64,000 nt of DNA, taken from contig NZ_AKJZ01000016.1 of the NCBI RefSeq assembly GCF_000282055.1, positions 144,698 through 208,697 of the forward strand, written 5' to 3'. Position numbers and translations under genes: made by a program. Of the stretch, positions 1 through 8,172 are shown piece after piece; the stretch's first letter is position 1; each line of letters begins with the position of its first letter. Source of the DNA: Flavobacterium sp. CF136. Its GTDB lineage: Bacteria; Bacteroidota; Bacteroidia; Flavobacteriales; Flavobacteriaceae. The notes below the pieces were generated by a model. It searched no databases. It had not been told where the DNA came from and worked only from the letters and a program-made list of their open reading frames with translations.

Positions 1-210
1 ATTGCTGGCGGTCCAAAAACAAAGGTAGATGTACACCAATCAGTTGCTGAAGGAAACCTGGTTATCCTTCACGTAAAAATCCCTACTCCAGATGGAAAGT
101 ATCAAGCCATTGCAGAAATTTTTAGAGTAGAAAATAACAAAATTGCAGAGCATTGGGATGTTATTCAGGCTGCTCCTGAGACATCTGCAAATCCACATCC
201 GATGTTTTAG
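1..210 (+). CDS. NTF2/SnoaL-like protein, 3' part only
   Basis: The 5' part lies outside the window; the last 69 codons are open in frame 1 and end with TAG at 208-210. The visible end has the pattern of SnoaL-like polyketide-cyclase-type proteins (COG4922 kind): an alternating beta-strand stretch (LVILHVKI), then an IAEIFRVENNKIAEHWDV segment, and the tail NPHPMF, which is a common ending in this family. The substrate cannot be told from this fragment. It precedes a dioxygenase-like gene by 56 bp on the same strand and may be the first visible member of a small-molecule gene block. Confidence 0.7.
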   Translation: MAGGPKTKVDVHQSVAEGNLVILHVKIPTPDGKYQAIAEIFRVENNKIAEHWDVIQAAPETSANPHPMF

Positions 211-266
211 ATAATGGTAATCTAAGAAATCGAAAACCTTTATAAATTATTTCTAAAAATAAAGTA

Positions 267-979
267 ATGGACAGAAAAAAATTTCTAAAAAATAGTTTCT
301 TAGGCTTAGGGGCAATTGTAGCTTTACCTACTGCAATCAGCTCATGCTCAAAAGACAATGACGCTGTTACGACTCCTGCAAATAGTGGCAGCAATAACTC
401 AAATGATTGTGCGATTTCCCCAACAGAAACCGTGGGACCTTTTCCTATCCTTACTCCTGCACAATATGTCAGGCCAGTATTATTGGCGACAGAATAGGCA
501 TCCCGCTTTTAATGACCCTGACCATACAAGACCAAAGCAATGGCTGCACGCCTCTTGAAGGAGTATTAGTAGATGTTTGGCAATGTGATAAAGATGGTAA
601 TTATTCTCAGTACGGCGGCAATCAATTACAAACTACCAATTATAGTAATCAGAACTTTCTTCGCGGGAGACAAACTACAAATGCTAATGGGCAGGTATCT
701 TTCATTAGTATTTTTCCGGGATGGTATCCGGGCAGGGCGCCCCATATTCATGTTGAGGTTCTCACAACGAGCGGCACTTCACTTTTAGTAACACAAATTG
801 CTTTTCCTGTTTCGGTCTATTCTGAGGTTTATGCAACTAATGGCTACAATGGTGCGCCGGACAGGTCTAATACACAAGACAGTATCTTTTCAGATAGCTT
901 AAGCAGAAACATGTCAGATAGTGTTACAGGAAATACTGTTGACGGGTATACACTTTTGAAAAAAATTACCGTAGGATAA
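267..979 (+). pseudogene. Intradiol ring-cleavage dioxygenase-like lipoprotein, frameshifted
   Basis: The first part (267-497) gives a leader with a lipobox-like ISSC (Cys about residue 27) and the family opening SPTETVGPFPI. It then runs into a stop at 495-497. The rest of the family sequence continues in another frame from about 476 (SIIGDRIG... to KKITVG, stop at 977-979). A loss of one base, or a gain of two, near AGGCC at 471-475 explains this. The downstream half keeps the core of the intradiol dioxygenase fold (protocatechuate 3,4-dioxygenase beta-like): VDVWQCDKDGNYS, FLRGRQTT and GWYPGRAPHIHV, with the Tyr and His-X-His that bind the iron in characterised members. Function on aromatic diols is only inferred. 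Either a true pseudogene or a one-base sequence error. Confidence 0.8.
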
Positions 980-1016
980 ATCGAAGACTCATTAATATAA
1001 AACAAAATAAAAAGTC

Positions 1017-1910
1017 ATGAATAAATACAACATCTCAATAATACTTTTAACAATCTTAACATTATTTAATATGGAAACACAAGCACAAAGTTTCAAAACC
1101 ATCGAAACTAAAAATTTGAAACTTCAGGTTTATAACGCATCAGAAAACAGTTTTGGTGTAGCATCAGTAATTGTATCGGGAAAAACAGATGCAGTTTTGA
1201 TTGACGCACAATTTACTTTGGCAGATGCCGAAAAAGTAGCACAGGAAATTAAAGCAAGCGGCAAAAAACTTACTGCTATTTTTGTTTCTCACGGTGATCC
1301 TGATTTTTACTTCGGACTGGAAGTATTCAAAAAATATTTCCCGGAAGTTACAGCTTATGCTTCTCCTGCAACAGTAGAGCATATTAAAGCTACAGCTCAA
1401 AAGAAATTAGAAGTTTGGGGAGAAAGATTGGGCAAGAGCATTACGTCAAACGTAATTTTACCTCAGGTTTTAAGAGGAAATAGTATTGAATTGGAAGGCC
1501 AGAAATTAGAAATCATTGGTTTGGAAGAATTCCCGAATAAAACTTTTGTCTGGATTCCTTCTATCAAAGCAGTTGTTGGCGGAATCAATATTTTTGGAAC
1601 AACTTTTCATCTTTGGATGGCAGATGCACAAACTGCAGATGCCCGTAAAAGCTGGATTTCAGTTTTAGACAAAATTACTGCCTTGAAACCTGAAATTGTA
1701 ATTCCTGCACACGCCAATTCAAATTCTCCATTCGATATAGCTGCCGTAAATCATACCAAAAGCTACATTCAATTTTACGAAGAAGCTTTGAAATCAAATA
1801 AAACATCAGAAGCTTTAATTACAGCTTTGAAAACAAAATACCCGGCACTTACTTTTGAAACAGCATTGCAGATTGGTGCAAAAGTAAACACCGGAGAAAT
1901 GAAATGGTAA
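1017..1910 (+). CDS. Secreted metallo-beta-lactamase-fold hydrolase
   Basis: A 297-residue protein with an N-terminal signal sequence (about residues 1-23, ending in TQAQ). The MBL fold is visible as VIVSGKTDAVLIDAQ (strand-turn with Asp63), then VSHGDPDFYFGL at about 90-101, where the HxHxDH metal motif normally sits, GGINIFG, and PAHANSN near residue 240. At the motif the second and last His are Asp94 and Phe97, so the classic two-zinc site is altered. Related Bacteroidota and proteobacterial proteins of this length show similar motifs. Its stop overlaps the start of the next gene by 7 bp, so the two are translationally coupled. Substrate unknown. Confidence 0.8.
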   Translation: MNKYNISIILLTILTLFNMETQAQSFKTIETKNLKLQVYNASENSFGVASVIVSGKTDAVLIDAQFTLADAEKVAQEIKASGKKLTAIFVSHGDPDFYFGLEVFKKYFPEVTAYASPATVEHIKATAQKKLEVWGERLGKSITSNVILPQVLRGNSIELEGQKLEIIGLEEFPNKTFVWIPSIKAVVGGINIFGTTFHLWMADAQTADARKSWISVLDKITALKPEIVIPAHANSNSPFDIAAVNHTKSYIQFYEEALKSNKTSEALITALKTKYPALTFETALQIGAKVNTGEMKW

Positions 1911-2365
1911 AATCAATCCTCTACAGCCTGACGATACTTTTGGTATTGTCAGGCTGTTCTTTAAATAAAAAGACAATGACAAATCTTGAAATTATAAAAA
2001 GCACTTACGAAGGAAAAACTTCGAAAGAAAACGGTGAAAATCTGGCTAAATATGTAGCCGATGACATTTCCTTGACAGAAGCCAAAGGTTTTCCGTATGG
2101 AGGAACTTATATCGGTTTAGATAATATAACCAAAAATGTTTTCAGCAGATTGGGAAGTGAATGGATTGATTATAAATTTACTCCGGAAGATTATATAGCC
2201 AGTGATGATAAAGTGGTCGCATACGGAACATATACTGGCACTTATAAAATTACAGGCAAACCATTTACAGCCAGAGTGGCTCACGTTTGGAAATTAAAAG
2301 ACAGCAAAATTGTAAGTTTTGAACAATTTGTGGATAGTCAAACTGTCAATGATGCAATTAAATAA
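1904..2365 (+). CDS. NTF2/SnoaL-like lipoprotein
   Basis: A 153-residue protein starting inside the last codons of the MBL gene (ATG at 1904). The leader LLVLSGCS is a good lipobox with Cys18, so a lipid-anchored periplasmic or surface protein is expected. The rest (NLEIIKSTYEG..., GTYIGLDNITKNVF..., VAYGTYTGTYKITGKPF, RVAHVWKLKDSKIVSFEQFVDS) has the usual order of a SnoaL-like, ketosteroid-isomerase-type alpha+beta barrel. An alternative start at the internal Met25 (MTNLEI) would give a cytoplasmic protein. No catalytic role can be assigned. It may work with the upstream MBL protein. Confidence 0.75.
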   Translation: MVKSILYSLTILLVLSGCSLNKKTMTNLEIIKSTYEGKTSKENGENLAKYVADDISLTEAKGFPYGGTYIGLDNITKNVFSRLGSEWIDYKFTPEDYIASDDKVVAYGTYTGTYKITGKPFTARVAHVWKLKDSKIVSFEQFVDSQTVNDAIK

Positions 2366-2415
2366 TAAAAGTTATTTTTTTCTATCTTGCACTGTTTTAA
2401 TATAACCATCAAGCA

Positions 2416-2997
2416 ATGCACGAAAATCTTTTAGCCTATATCAACCATTATAGTAAAAACCCTCTTTCCAGCGAAGAGGAAGCCTTAGTTATAGCTACTT
2501 TTCAACCTAAAAAACTTAGAAAGAAACAATACTTTTTACAGGAAGGTGATGTATGCAAGTATGCTAGTTTTGTTGTAAAAGGAGCTATGCGGCAATACAG
2601 TGTAGATGATAAAGGCATTGAACATATTGTACATTTGTTTATTGAAAACTATTGGGCAAGCGACCGTGAAAGCACTATTATGCTTACACCTTCAAAATAT
2701 AATATTGATGCATGGGAAGACACTGAACTACTCATTATTACAAGAGCTGAAATGCTGGATTTGATGGAAAAAATACCTGCATTGGTAGAAATGATCCGAT
2801 TAATGGATGAAAGAAATGCCATTGCCAACCAAAGAAGACTAAGCTCTACCATAAGCAATTCTGCCGAAAAACGCTATGAGGAATTTGTAGAGAACCATCC
2901 TCAATTTATCCAACGATTTCCTCAGCACATCATTGCTTCCTATTTAGGTATAACCAAAGAAACATTGAGCCGAATTAGAAAACAAGCCCTTAAATAA
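2416..2997 (+). CDS. Crp/Fnr-family transcriptional regulator
   Basis: A 193-residue protein with a cyclic-nucleotide-binding-type beta-roll at about 15-115 (KQYFLQEGDVCKYASFVVKGAMRQY is typical) and a shortened C-terminal helix-turn-helix at about 160-193 (HIIASYLGITKETLSRIRKQ). This short form is common in Bacteroidota. There is no Cys cluster of the Fnr iron-sulfur type, so the signal is unknown. The gene follows the NTF2 lipoprotein by 50 bp. Three Fnr-like palindromes (TTGAC-N4-GTCAA or near variants) stand before genes at 3136, 4305 and 4883, so it probably controls those promoters. That link is inference from proximity and motif type. Confidence 0.88.
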   Translation: MHENLLAYINHYSKNPLSSEEEALVIATFQPKKLRKKQYFLQEGDVCKYASFVVKGAMRQYSVDDKGIEHIVHLFIENYWASDRESTIMLTPSKYNIDAWEDTELLIITRAEMLDLMEKIPALVEMIRLMDERNAIANQRRLSSTISNSAEKRYEEFVENHPQFIQRFPQHIIASYLGITKETLSRIRKQALK

Positions 2998-3021
2998 CCT
3001 CTGTTTTTAAGTTTTCATTAT

Positions 3022-3098
3022 AAAAACCGTTGACAAATGTCAACGGTTTTTTTTATCATATCTCATTGTTGCAAAGCTTGCCTTTGATGCAACTTTGC
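3022..3098 (+). promoter_or_regulatory. Fnr-like palindrome plus promoter, copy 1
   Basis: A perfect 13-bp inverted repeat with a 4-bp centre (3022-3051) contains TTGACAAATGTCAA (3030-3043). A conserved stretch TTTTATCATATCTCAT follows, and then a GCAACTTTGCC box whose TTTG (3094-3097) fits the Bacteroidota -7 element. Palindrome centre to TTTG centre is 59 bp. The T-run after the palindrome also makes it able to act as a terminator for the Crp/Fnr gene that ends at 2997. It drives the MDR oxidoreductase gene at 3136. Confidence 0.65.
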
Positions 3099-3135
3099 CT
3101 TATCAAAATCAATAAAAATATTAAAAAATAAAACA

Positions 3136-4143
3136 ATGAGTGATTTATCAAAAATATCTAAAACAGTTGTTTTCCATGAGGCTGGAAAACCGGAAGTATT
3201 AAAAATTGAACAGTTAGAAGTGCCTGCTCCAGGGCCACAGGAAGTAAGAATTCAGGTTAAATCAATTGGAGTTAACAGAGCAGATGCGATGTATCGTCAG
3301 GGAATGTATATTGAAAACCCTGTTTTTCCTGCTAAACTAGGCTATGAAGCAGCAGGAATAATTGAAGCTGTAGGTTCTGAAGTCACTAATTTATCAGTAG
3401 GTGATGTTGTAAATGTCATTCCCGGGTTTTCATTGCATAATTATTCTTCTTATGGTGAATATATAATAATGCTATCCTATGCAGTACATAAATACCCAGC
3501 CAATTTATCTTATCATGAAGCAGCATCTTTATGGACAAGTTACTCCACAATGTACGGAATGATAGTACATTCAGGAAAATTAAAGCCAGGAGAATTTGTA
3601 GTTGTTAATGCAGCTTCAAGCAGTGCAGGTCTCGCGGCAATTCAAATAACAAATTATGTTGGAGGAATTTCTATTGCTTTAACCACTTCACCTAAGAAAA
3701 AAGAGGCATTATTAAAAGCAGGTGCTTCCCACGTTATTGTCACATCTGAAGAAGATATAGCAACTGAAGTTTTAAAAATCACAAACAATATTGGTGCCCA
3801 TATAATTTTAGATCCTGTTGTAGGGGCTAAATTCAGTAACCTTTTAAGCTCGGTTGCCGAAAACGGAAAAGTATTTGTTTATGGTGCATTGAGTCATGAA
3901 CCAGCAGTTTTTCCTGCATTTGATGTTATGATGAAAACTCCAACAATTAGAGGATATTCTGCAATTGAAGTTTTAGGCAATATGGAAGTTTTAATGCAAG
4001 CGATAGCTTTTATTGATAAAGGTGTAGCCGAAGGAAAATTAAAACCAATTATTGATAAAGTATTTAATCTGGATGAAATTGTTGTCGCTCACAACTATTT
4101 AGAATCAAACCAACAATTTGGTAAGATTGTAGTGAATATATAA
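3136..4143 (+). CDS. Zinc-free MDR alcohol dehydrogenase / quinone oxidoreductase
   Basis: A 335-residue cytoplasmic medium-chain dehydrogenase/reductase. The N-terminal GroES-like domain (about 10-130) has SIGVNRADAMYRQG and GYEAAGIIEAVG, typical of quinone oxidoreductase-type members that lack the catalytic zinc ligands. The Rossmann NAD(P)H site shows VVVNAASSSAGLAAIQ (about 155-170), in which the usual GxGxxG/AxxGxxG is relaxed to ASSSAG. It probably reduces quinones or enones with NADPH. It stands alone between two Fnr-like promoter modules. The specific substrate is unknown. Confidence 0.85.
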   Translation: MSDLSKISKTVVFHEAGKPEVLKIEQLEVPAPGPQEVRIQVKSIGVNRADAMYRQGMYIENPVFPAKLGYEAAGIIEAVGSEVTNLSVGDVVNVIPGFSLHNYSSYGEYIIMLSYAVHKYPANLSYHEAASLWTSYSTMYGMIVHSGKLKPGEFVVVNAASSSAGLAAIQITNYVGGISIALTTSPKKKEALLKAGASHVIVTSEEDIATEVLKITNNIGAHIILDPVVGAKFSNLLSSVAENGKVFVYGALSHEPAVFPAFDVMMKTPTIRGYSAIEVLGNMEVLMQAIAFIDKGVAEGKLKPIIDKVFNLDEIVVAHNYLESNQQFGKIVVNI

Positions 4144-4193
4144 TTTGTTTTAAAACTTAAAGAAACAAAATCTTAAGAGAGACAAAATATTTG

Positions 4194-4261
4194 TTGACAT
4201 TTATCAACAGTTTATTTTATCAAATCGCATCGTTTTAAGGATTACTTATGATGCAACTTTG
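4194..4261 (+). promoter_or_regulatory. Fnr-like palindrome plus promoter, copy 2
   Basis: TTGACATTTATCAA at 4194-4207 (TTGAC-N4-ATCAA) is followed by TTTTATCAAATCGCAT and by GATGCAACTTTGCC, with TTTG at 4258-4261. The spacing from palindrome centre to the TTTG centre is 59 bp, the same as in the copy at 3022. The palindrome arms are shorter here and there is no hairpin-plus-T-run, so a regulatory role fits better than a terminator role. It precedes the NTF2-like gene at 4305. Confidence 0.65.
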
Positions 4262-4304
4262 CCTCAACAAATTGATAAAAAATAACATTAAAATTTAAAC
4301 AAAA

Positions 4305-4736
4305 ATGGAAAATTCAAAAAATACACCAGCTACTCAACTTCTTCGTAACACTTTAGACAGATTTCTCGCAAAAGATATGAAAGGCTGGTCAGAACTTTGT
4401 GCCGAAGATGTAGTTGCCGAATTTCCTTTTGCCCCGGAAGGTTCACAAGCAAGGTTTGAAGGAAAAGAGGCTCTTTATGCTTATTTAAAAGATTACCCAA
4501 GTTATATCGATATAAAATCATTACCAACCTTAAAAATCTACGGTACTGATGACGAAAATGTTGCTATCGCAGAATGGAGTGCTTCCGGAGTTGTAATTGG
4601 AAATGGTAATCCGTATGAAATGAGCTATGCAACTTTCATAACTTTCCGTGACGGTCTTGTTGTAAACTACCGTGAATACTGGAACCCACAAGCTTTTCAA
4701 AAAGCGATGAGCGGTGGAAGCTTTGCTGCCGAATAA
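4305..4736 (+). CDS. SnoaL-like / ketosteroid isomerase-fold protein
   Basis: A 143-residue cytoplasmic protein. The helix LLRNTLDRFLAKDMKGWSELCAEDVVAEFPFAP, then GKEALYAYLKDY, a strand with VAIAEWSASGVV, and the end FRDGLVVNYREYWNP are the normal landmarks of the SnoaL-like NTF2 superfamily. Similar proteins are often found beside SDR and MDR oxidoreductases in Bacteroidota, as here. No catalytic pair can be identified with certainty. It has its own copy of the palindrome-controlled promoter and is probably co-regulated with the genes at 3136 and 4883. Confidence 0.8.
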   Translation: MENSKNTPATQLLRNTLDRFLAKDMKGWSELCAEDVVAEFPFAPEGSQARFEGKEALYAYLKDYPSYIDIKSLPTLKIYGTDDENVAIAEWSASGVVIGNGNPYEMSYATFITFRDGLVVNYREYWNPQAFQKAMSGGSFAAE

Positions 4737-4762
4737 AGTTGCCCAAAACTAATCCTACTTAT

Positions 4763-4838
4763 AAAAACCGTTGATAAATGTCAACGGTTTTTTTTATCAT
4801 ATCTCATCGTTTTAGGGCTTGTTTCTATTGCAATTTTA
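4763..4838 (+). promoter_or_regulatory. Fnr-like palindrome plus promoter, copy 3
   Basis: A 13-bp inverted repeat with a 4-bp centre (4763-4792; one G-T mismatch) contains TTGATAAATGTCAA at 4771-4784. TTTTATCATATCTCAT follows, identical to copy 1. The box equivalent to TTTG is TTTA at 4835-4838, again 59 bp from the palindrome centre. The weaker -7 box suggests dependence on an activator. The T-run after the hairpin may also end transcription of the gene closing at 4736. It precedes the DoxX-pirin-SDR operon. Confidence 0.62.
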
Positions 4839-4882
4839 CATCATAGAAATAAACAAAAATTAATCATTAAAAATTAGAAAAA

Positions 4883-5248
4883 ATGAACAAGAACAAAATT
4901 ATTTATTGGACAACAACAGGTATTATTACAGCTATGATGTTATTTAGTGCATTCGGATATTTTACAAATGCCGATATGAAGGCTGCCTTTGTACATTTAG
5001 GTTTTCCGGATTATTTCAGAATTGAGCTGGGCGTCTTAAAATTATTTGGAGCTTTTGTATTAATACTTCCACTGATTTCAGATAAAATAAAATCATTCGC
5101 TTATTTCGGTTTCGCACTAACATTTGTTTCGGCATTTATAGCACACCTTTCTAGTGGAGATCCAATTTCTGTAGCGGTTGCGCCTATTGTCTTTTTAGTG
5201 ATTTTGGGAGTGTCCTATTATTTTAAAAATAAAATGGAAAATAAATAA
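4883..5248 (+). CDS. DoxX-like small integral membrane protein
   Basis: A 121-residue protein with four predicted membrane helices: about 7-27 (IYWTTTGIITAMMLFSAFGY), 47-63 (LGVLKLFGAFVLILPLI), 70-87 and 93-113. The motif HLGFPDYFRIELGVLKLFGAFVLI is typical of DoxX-like proteins. Members are linked to membrane redox or thiol stress handling, but no reaction is established for this type. It is the first gene of a probable operon with the pirin (8 bp downstream) and an SDR. Confidence 0.82.
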   Translation: MNKNKIIYWTTTGIITAMMLFSAFGYFTNADMKAAFVHLGFPDYFRIELGVLKLFGAFVLILPLISDKIKSFAYFGFALTFVSAFIAHLSSGDPISVAVAPIVFLVILGVSYYFKNKMENK

Positions 5249-5256
5249 GTAAAACA

Positions 5257-6129
5257 ATGAAAAAAGAAGCAAGTTTTTCAACAAAAGGGAATAGAGCTGA
5301 TTTAGGCCCTTTGACAATAAATAGATTGCTGCCCAATCAGTATGCAAATAAAGTGGGACCATTCGTGTTTCTTGACTATGTAGCTCCTGCAATTAAAGAT
5401 ACTATCACTGAGAATGGTATGGGAGCCCATCCACATAGAGGAATTGCTACATTGACTTATATTCTTCAAGGCGAAGAAGAACACTTTGACAGTGCTGGGA
5501 ATTATGCCAAAATACATTCGGGTGGCGTTCAATGGATGAAAGCAGGTACAGGAATAGTTCATGATGGAAATTTGAATTATGATTCAGAAACAGATAGCAA
5601 GATGGTTCACGGTTTTCAGTTTTGGATTAATCTACCTGCAAAAAACAAAACAGAAAGCCCGGCGCATATAGCAATTCAAGCCAATGAAGTACCTAAAAAA
5701 GCATTAGCCTACGAAAGTGGATGGATAAAGGTAATTGTAGGTAACTATGAGAAATTGAGTTCTATAATTCCAAATTATTCCCAGCAGTTTCTATATCATA
5801 TCCATTTGGAAGCAGGCAAACAATTTACTATTCAGATGGCAGATAAAATAGAGGTTGCCGCTTTTTTGCCTACGAATAGTGTAATACTGAATGATACTGA
5901 ATTTGAAGCAGGAGAATTTGTAGAATTTAGCAGAAATGCAGGAGAAATAGAAATAAAAAATACTTCTGAAAAAGCTATTGATATTTTGTTTTTTGGTGGT
6001 GAAGAATATGCTGAACCTATTGTTGCAGAAGGGCCATTTGTAATGAATTCATCAGGAGAAATTGCAGATGCATATCGAGATTTTTATGCTGGAAAGTATG
6101 GTGAAATTAAATCAACAAAAAAGAACTAA
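5257..6129 (+). CDS. Pirin-family cupin protein
   Basis: A 290-residue bicupin. The pirin signature region contains GAHPHRGIATLTYIL (metal ligands His58 and His60 expected) and GGVQWMKAGTGIVHDG (His102 expected). In most pirins the fourth ligand is Glu in HSE; here the tripeptide is HDG, with Gly104, so the iron site may have three protein ligands or another role. The C-terminal pirin domain (about 170-280) includes NTSEKAIDILFFGGE. Relatives act as quercetin dioxygenases or redox-sensing transcription cofactors. It starts 8 bp after the DoxX-like gene and ends 12 bp before the SDR, so the three are one operon. Confidence 0.88.
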   Translation: MKKEASFSTKGNRADLGPLTINRLLPNQYANKVGPFVFLDYVAPAIKDTITENGMGAHPHRGIATLTYILQGEEEHFDSAGNYAKIHSGGVQWMKAGTGIVHDGNLNYDSETDSKMVHGFQFWINLPAKNKTESPAHIAIQANEVPKKALAYESGWIKVIVGNYEKLSSIIPNYSQQFLYHIHLEAGKQFTIQMADKIEVAAFLPTNSVILNDTEFEAGEFVEFSRNAGEIEIKNTSEKAIDILFFGGEEYAEPIVAEGPFVMNSSGEIADAYRDFYAGKYGEIKSTKKN

Positions 6130-6141
6130 TAAAATGAAATT

Positions 6142-6888
6142 ATGACAGCATCAACAAATAAAGTAGCACTGGTAACCGGGGCTGCAACTGGTATTGGTCG
6201 TGCTATTGCCATTCGCTTGGGAAAAGACGGAATTGCAGTAGCTATTAATTATGTAGGCAGTCCAACACAAGCCGATGAAGTAGTTAATGAAATTAGGGAA
6301 GCTGGCGGTATTGCAACAGGGTTTTCAGCTGATGTGAGTGTGGTTTCGGACATTACTAAACTTTTTAATGATGTCAATACAACATTTGGCGGAATCGATA
6401 TTGTAGTTGCCAATGCCGGAATTGCTGTTATGGGTATTCCTATTGTTGATGTTAACGAAGCAGATTTTGATCGTATCAATGCTATAAATTATAAAGGAAC
6501 TTTTTTTGTGCTGCAACAAGCAGCAAAACATGTTAGAAACGGCGGGCGTATTATTCAGATATCTTCAACGAGCTCATTATATCCGGCAGCGGGTCTTGGA
6601 ATCTATGCTCCCAGTAAGGCTGCCGGTAAAGTAATTACAGAGATACTGGCACAAGAACTTGGGTCGCGTCAAATATCAGTAAATAGTGTTTTCCCCGGGC
6701 CAACAGCAACACCTCTAATGCAAAAAGAAGTTTCAAAAGAGGAATTCGAAAGGATCGGTCAAAATATAAATTTAGGAAGAATGGGGAAACCAGAAGATAT
6801 TGCCAGCGTAGTAGCATTCTTATCAGGTCCTGAAGGAGCCTGGGTAAATGGTCAGCAAATAATTGTAAATGGCGGTGGCAGAATATAA
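6142..6888 (+). CDS. Short-chain dehydrogenase/reductase (SDR)
   Basis: A 248-residue classical SDR. The cofactor motif TGAATGIGRAIA is at 12-23, NAGIAVMG at 91-98, and the catalytic set is Ser142, Tyr155 and Lys159 (in YAPSKAA). The conserved tail GPEGAWVNGQQIIVNGG fits 3-oxoacyl-ACP-reductase-like SDRs. An Asn follows the second beta strand (AINYVG), which suggests NADP(H) rather than NAD(H), but this is weak. It is the last gene of the DoxX-pirin-SDR operon. The substrate cannot be named. About 200 bp without a convincing gene follow. Confidence 0.9.
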   Translation: MTASTNKVALVTGAATGIGRAIAIRLGKDGIAVAINYVGSPTQADEVVNEIREAGGIATGFSADVSVVSDITKLFNDVNTTFGGIDIVVANAGIAVMGIPIVDVNEADFDRINAINYKGTFFVLQQAAKHVRNGGRIIQISSTSSLYPAAGLGIYAPSKAAGKVITEILAQELGSRQISVNSVFPGPTATPLMQKEVSKEEFERIGQNINLGRMGKPEDIASVVAFLSGPEGAWVNGQQIIVNGGGRI

Positions 6889-7091
6889 TTTTTTAAACTG
6901 TTTTTCATTGATGTTATTCTTTGTGAATCAATTATTTATAAATTTAATTAAGGTTGTTAATGCAAATTGTATAAAATGTCTATCCAATTCTATAAAAGAT
7001 TTTGGTAAGCAATTAACGTACTTTACAATATTTAAGAATCATGAATACACAGGCCTAAACTTTACTAAAGATTACTCTTAAAAAAGCCATT

Positions 7092-8141
7092 ATGACTGAC
7101 ATTGCCCGCCGTTTTCCCGAAAATCCATTATTAATGCCTAAAGATTTAACGGCAAGCGCACCAGAGCTTCAGATTATTAGTTTACTGAATCCCGGCGTGT
7201 TTGTATTTGAAAATAAAACATGGTTACTGGTTAGGGTTGCTGAATCCATTGCACAAAAAGAGGGTGTGATTTTCTTTCCGGTGGTGAATGCAATGGGTAA
7301 AATAGAAATTATCGAAATTCCTCTTAATGATCCGGATCTAATAGCCAATGATGCAAGGGTAATTAAATATAAAGGTCTGGATTACCTTACTACTCTTTCT
7401 CATCTTAGACTGTTAAGCAGTGATGATGGGATACATTTTTATGAACCGGAAAACACCGAAGCTATAATGGGTGAAGGTATACTGGAACAATTTGGAATAG
7501 AAGATTGTCGGGTAAGTAAAATTGGAGATACATATTATCTTACCTATACAGCAGTTTCTGAAAACGGTGTAGGTGTTGGACTGCGTACCACCAAAGATTG
7601 GAAAAATTTTGTAACAAAAGGTATGATTCTTCCTCCACACAACAAAGACTGTGCTATTTTCGAAGAGTTGATCAATGGTAAATATTATGCGTTACATCGC
7701 CCGTCAAGTCCACAGATTGGAGGCAATTATATTTGGCTTGCCGAGTCATACGATAGTATTCACTGGGGAAATCACCAATGCATAGTAAAGACCCGACATG
7801 GTTTGTGGGATAGTGCAAGAGTCGGTGCAGGTACTGCGCCAATCAGAACAGAAAAGGGATGGCTTGAAATTTATCATGGTGCAAATAGTGAGCATAAATA
7901 TTGTCTGGGGGCATTTCTAATGGATCTTGAAAACCCTTCACATATAATTGCCCGTTCAGTGGAACCTATCATGATGCCACAGGAAAATTATGAACTCAGC
8001 GGTTTTTTTGGCTATGTAGTTTTTACTAATGGACATGTAGTTAATGGTGATCAGCTTACTATCTATTACGGTGCTGCCGATGAATTTGTTTGTGGTGCGC
8101 ATTTTTCGATTGCGGAAATCCTGGCAACACTTCGATTTTAA
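7092..8141 (+). CDS. GH130 glycosidase/phosphorylase
   Basis: A 349-residue five-bladed beta-propeller protein without a signal peptide, so it acts in the cytoplasm. The family landmarks are NPGVFVFENKTWLLVRVAE near residue 33, YLTTLSHLRLLSSDDG near 99, GIEDCRVSKIGDTYYLTYTA near 136 (Asp138 is the expected proton donor) and CAIFEELINGKYYALHRP. GH130 enzymes either phosphorolyse or hydrolyse beta-mannosides. Which one this does cannot be told from the sequence read by eye. It converges with the GntR-type regulator gene, 31 bp away, and may be part of oligosaccharide salvage. Confidence 0.9.
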   Translation: MTDIARRFPENPLLMPKDLTASAPELQIISLLNPGVFVFENKTWLLVRVAESIAQKEGVIFFPVVNAMGKIEIIEIPLNDPDLIANDARVIKYKGLDYLTTLSHLRLLSSDDGIHFYEPENTEAIMGEGILEQFGIEDCRVSKIGDTYYLTYTAVSENGVGVGLRTTKDWKNFVTKGMILPPHNKDCAIFEELINGKYYALHRPSSPQIGGNYIWLAESYDSIHWGNHQCIVKTRHGLWDSARVGAGTAPIRTEKGWLEIYHGANSEHKYCLGAFLMDLENPSHIIARSVEPIMMPQENYELSGFFGYVVFTNGHVVNGDQLTIYYGAADEFVCGAHFSIAEILATLRF

Positions 8142-8172
8142 ATTATTTTGAATTAGCAGGTTGTCTAAAAAA

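Noticed and set aside
6869..7081. 70-codon + strand frame after the SDR gene
   Set aside because: It overlaps the SDR end, has no family pattern, and its codons are those of AT-rich intergenic DNA.
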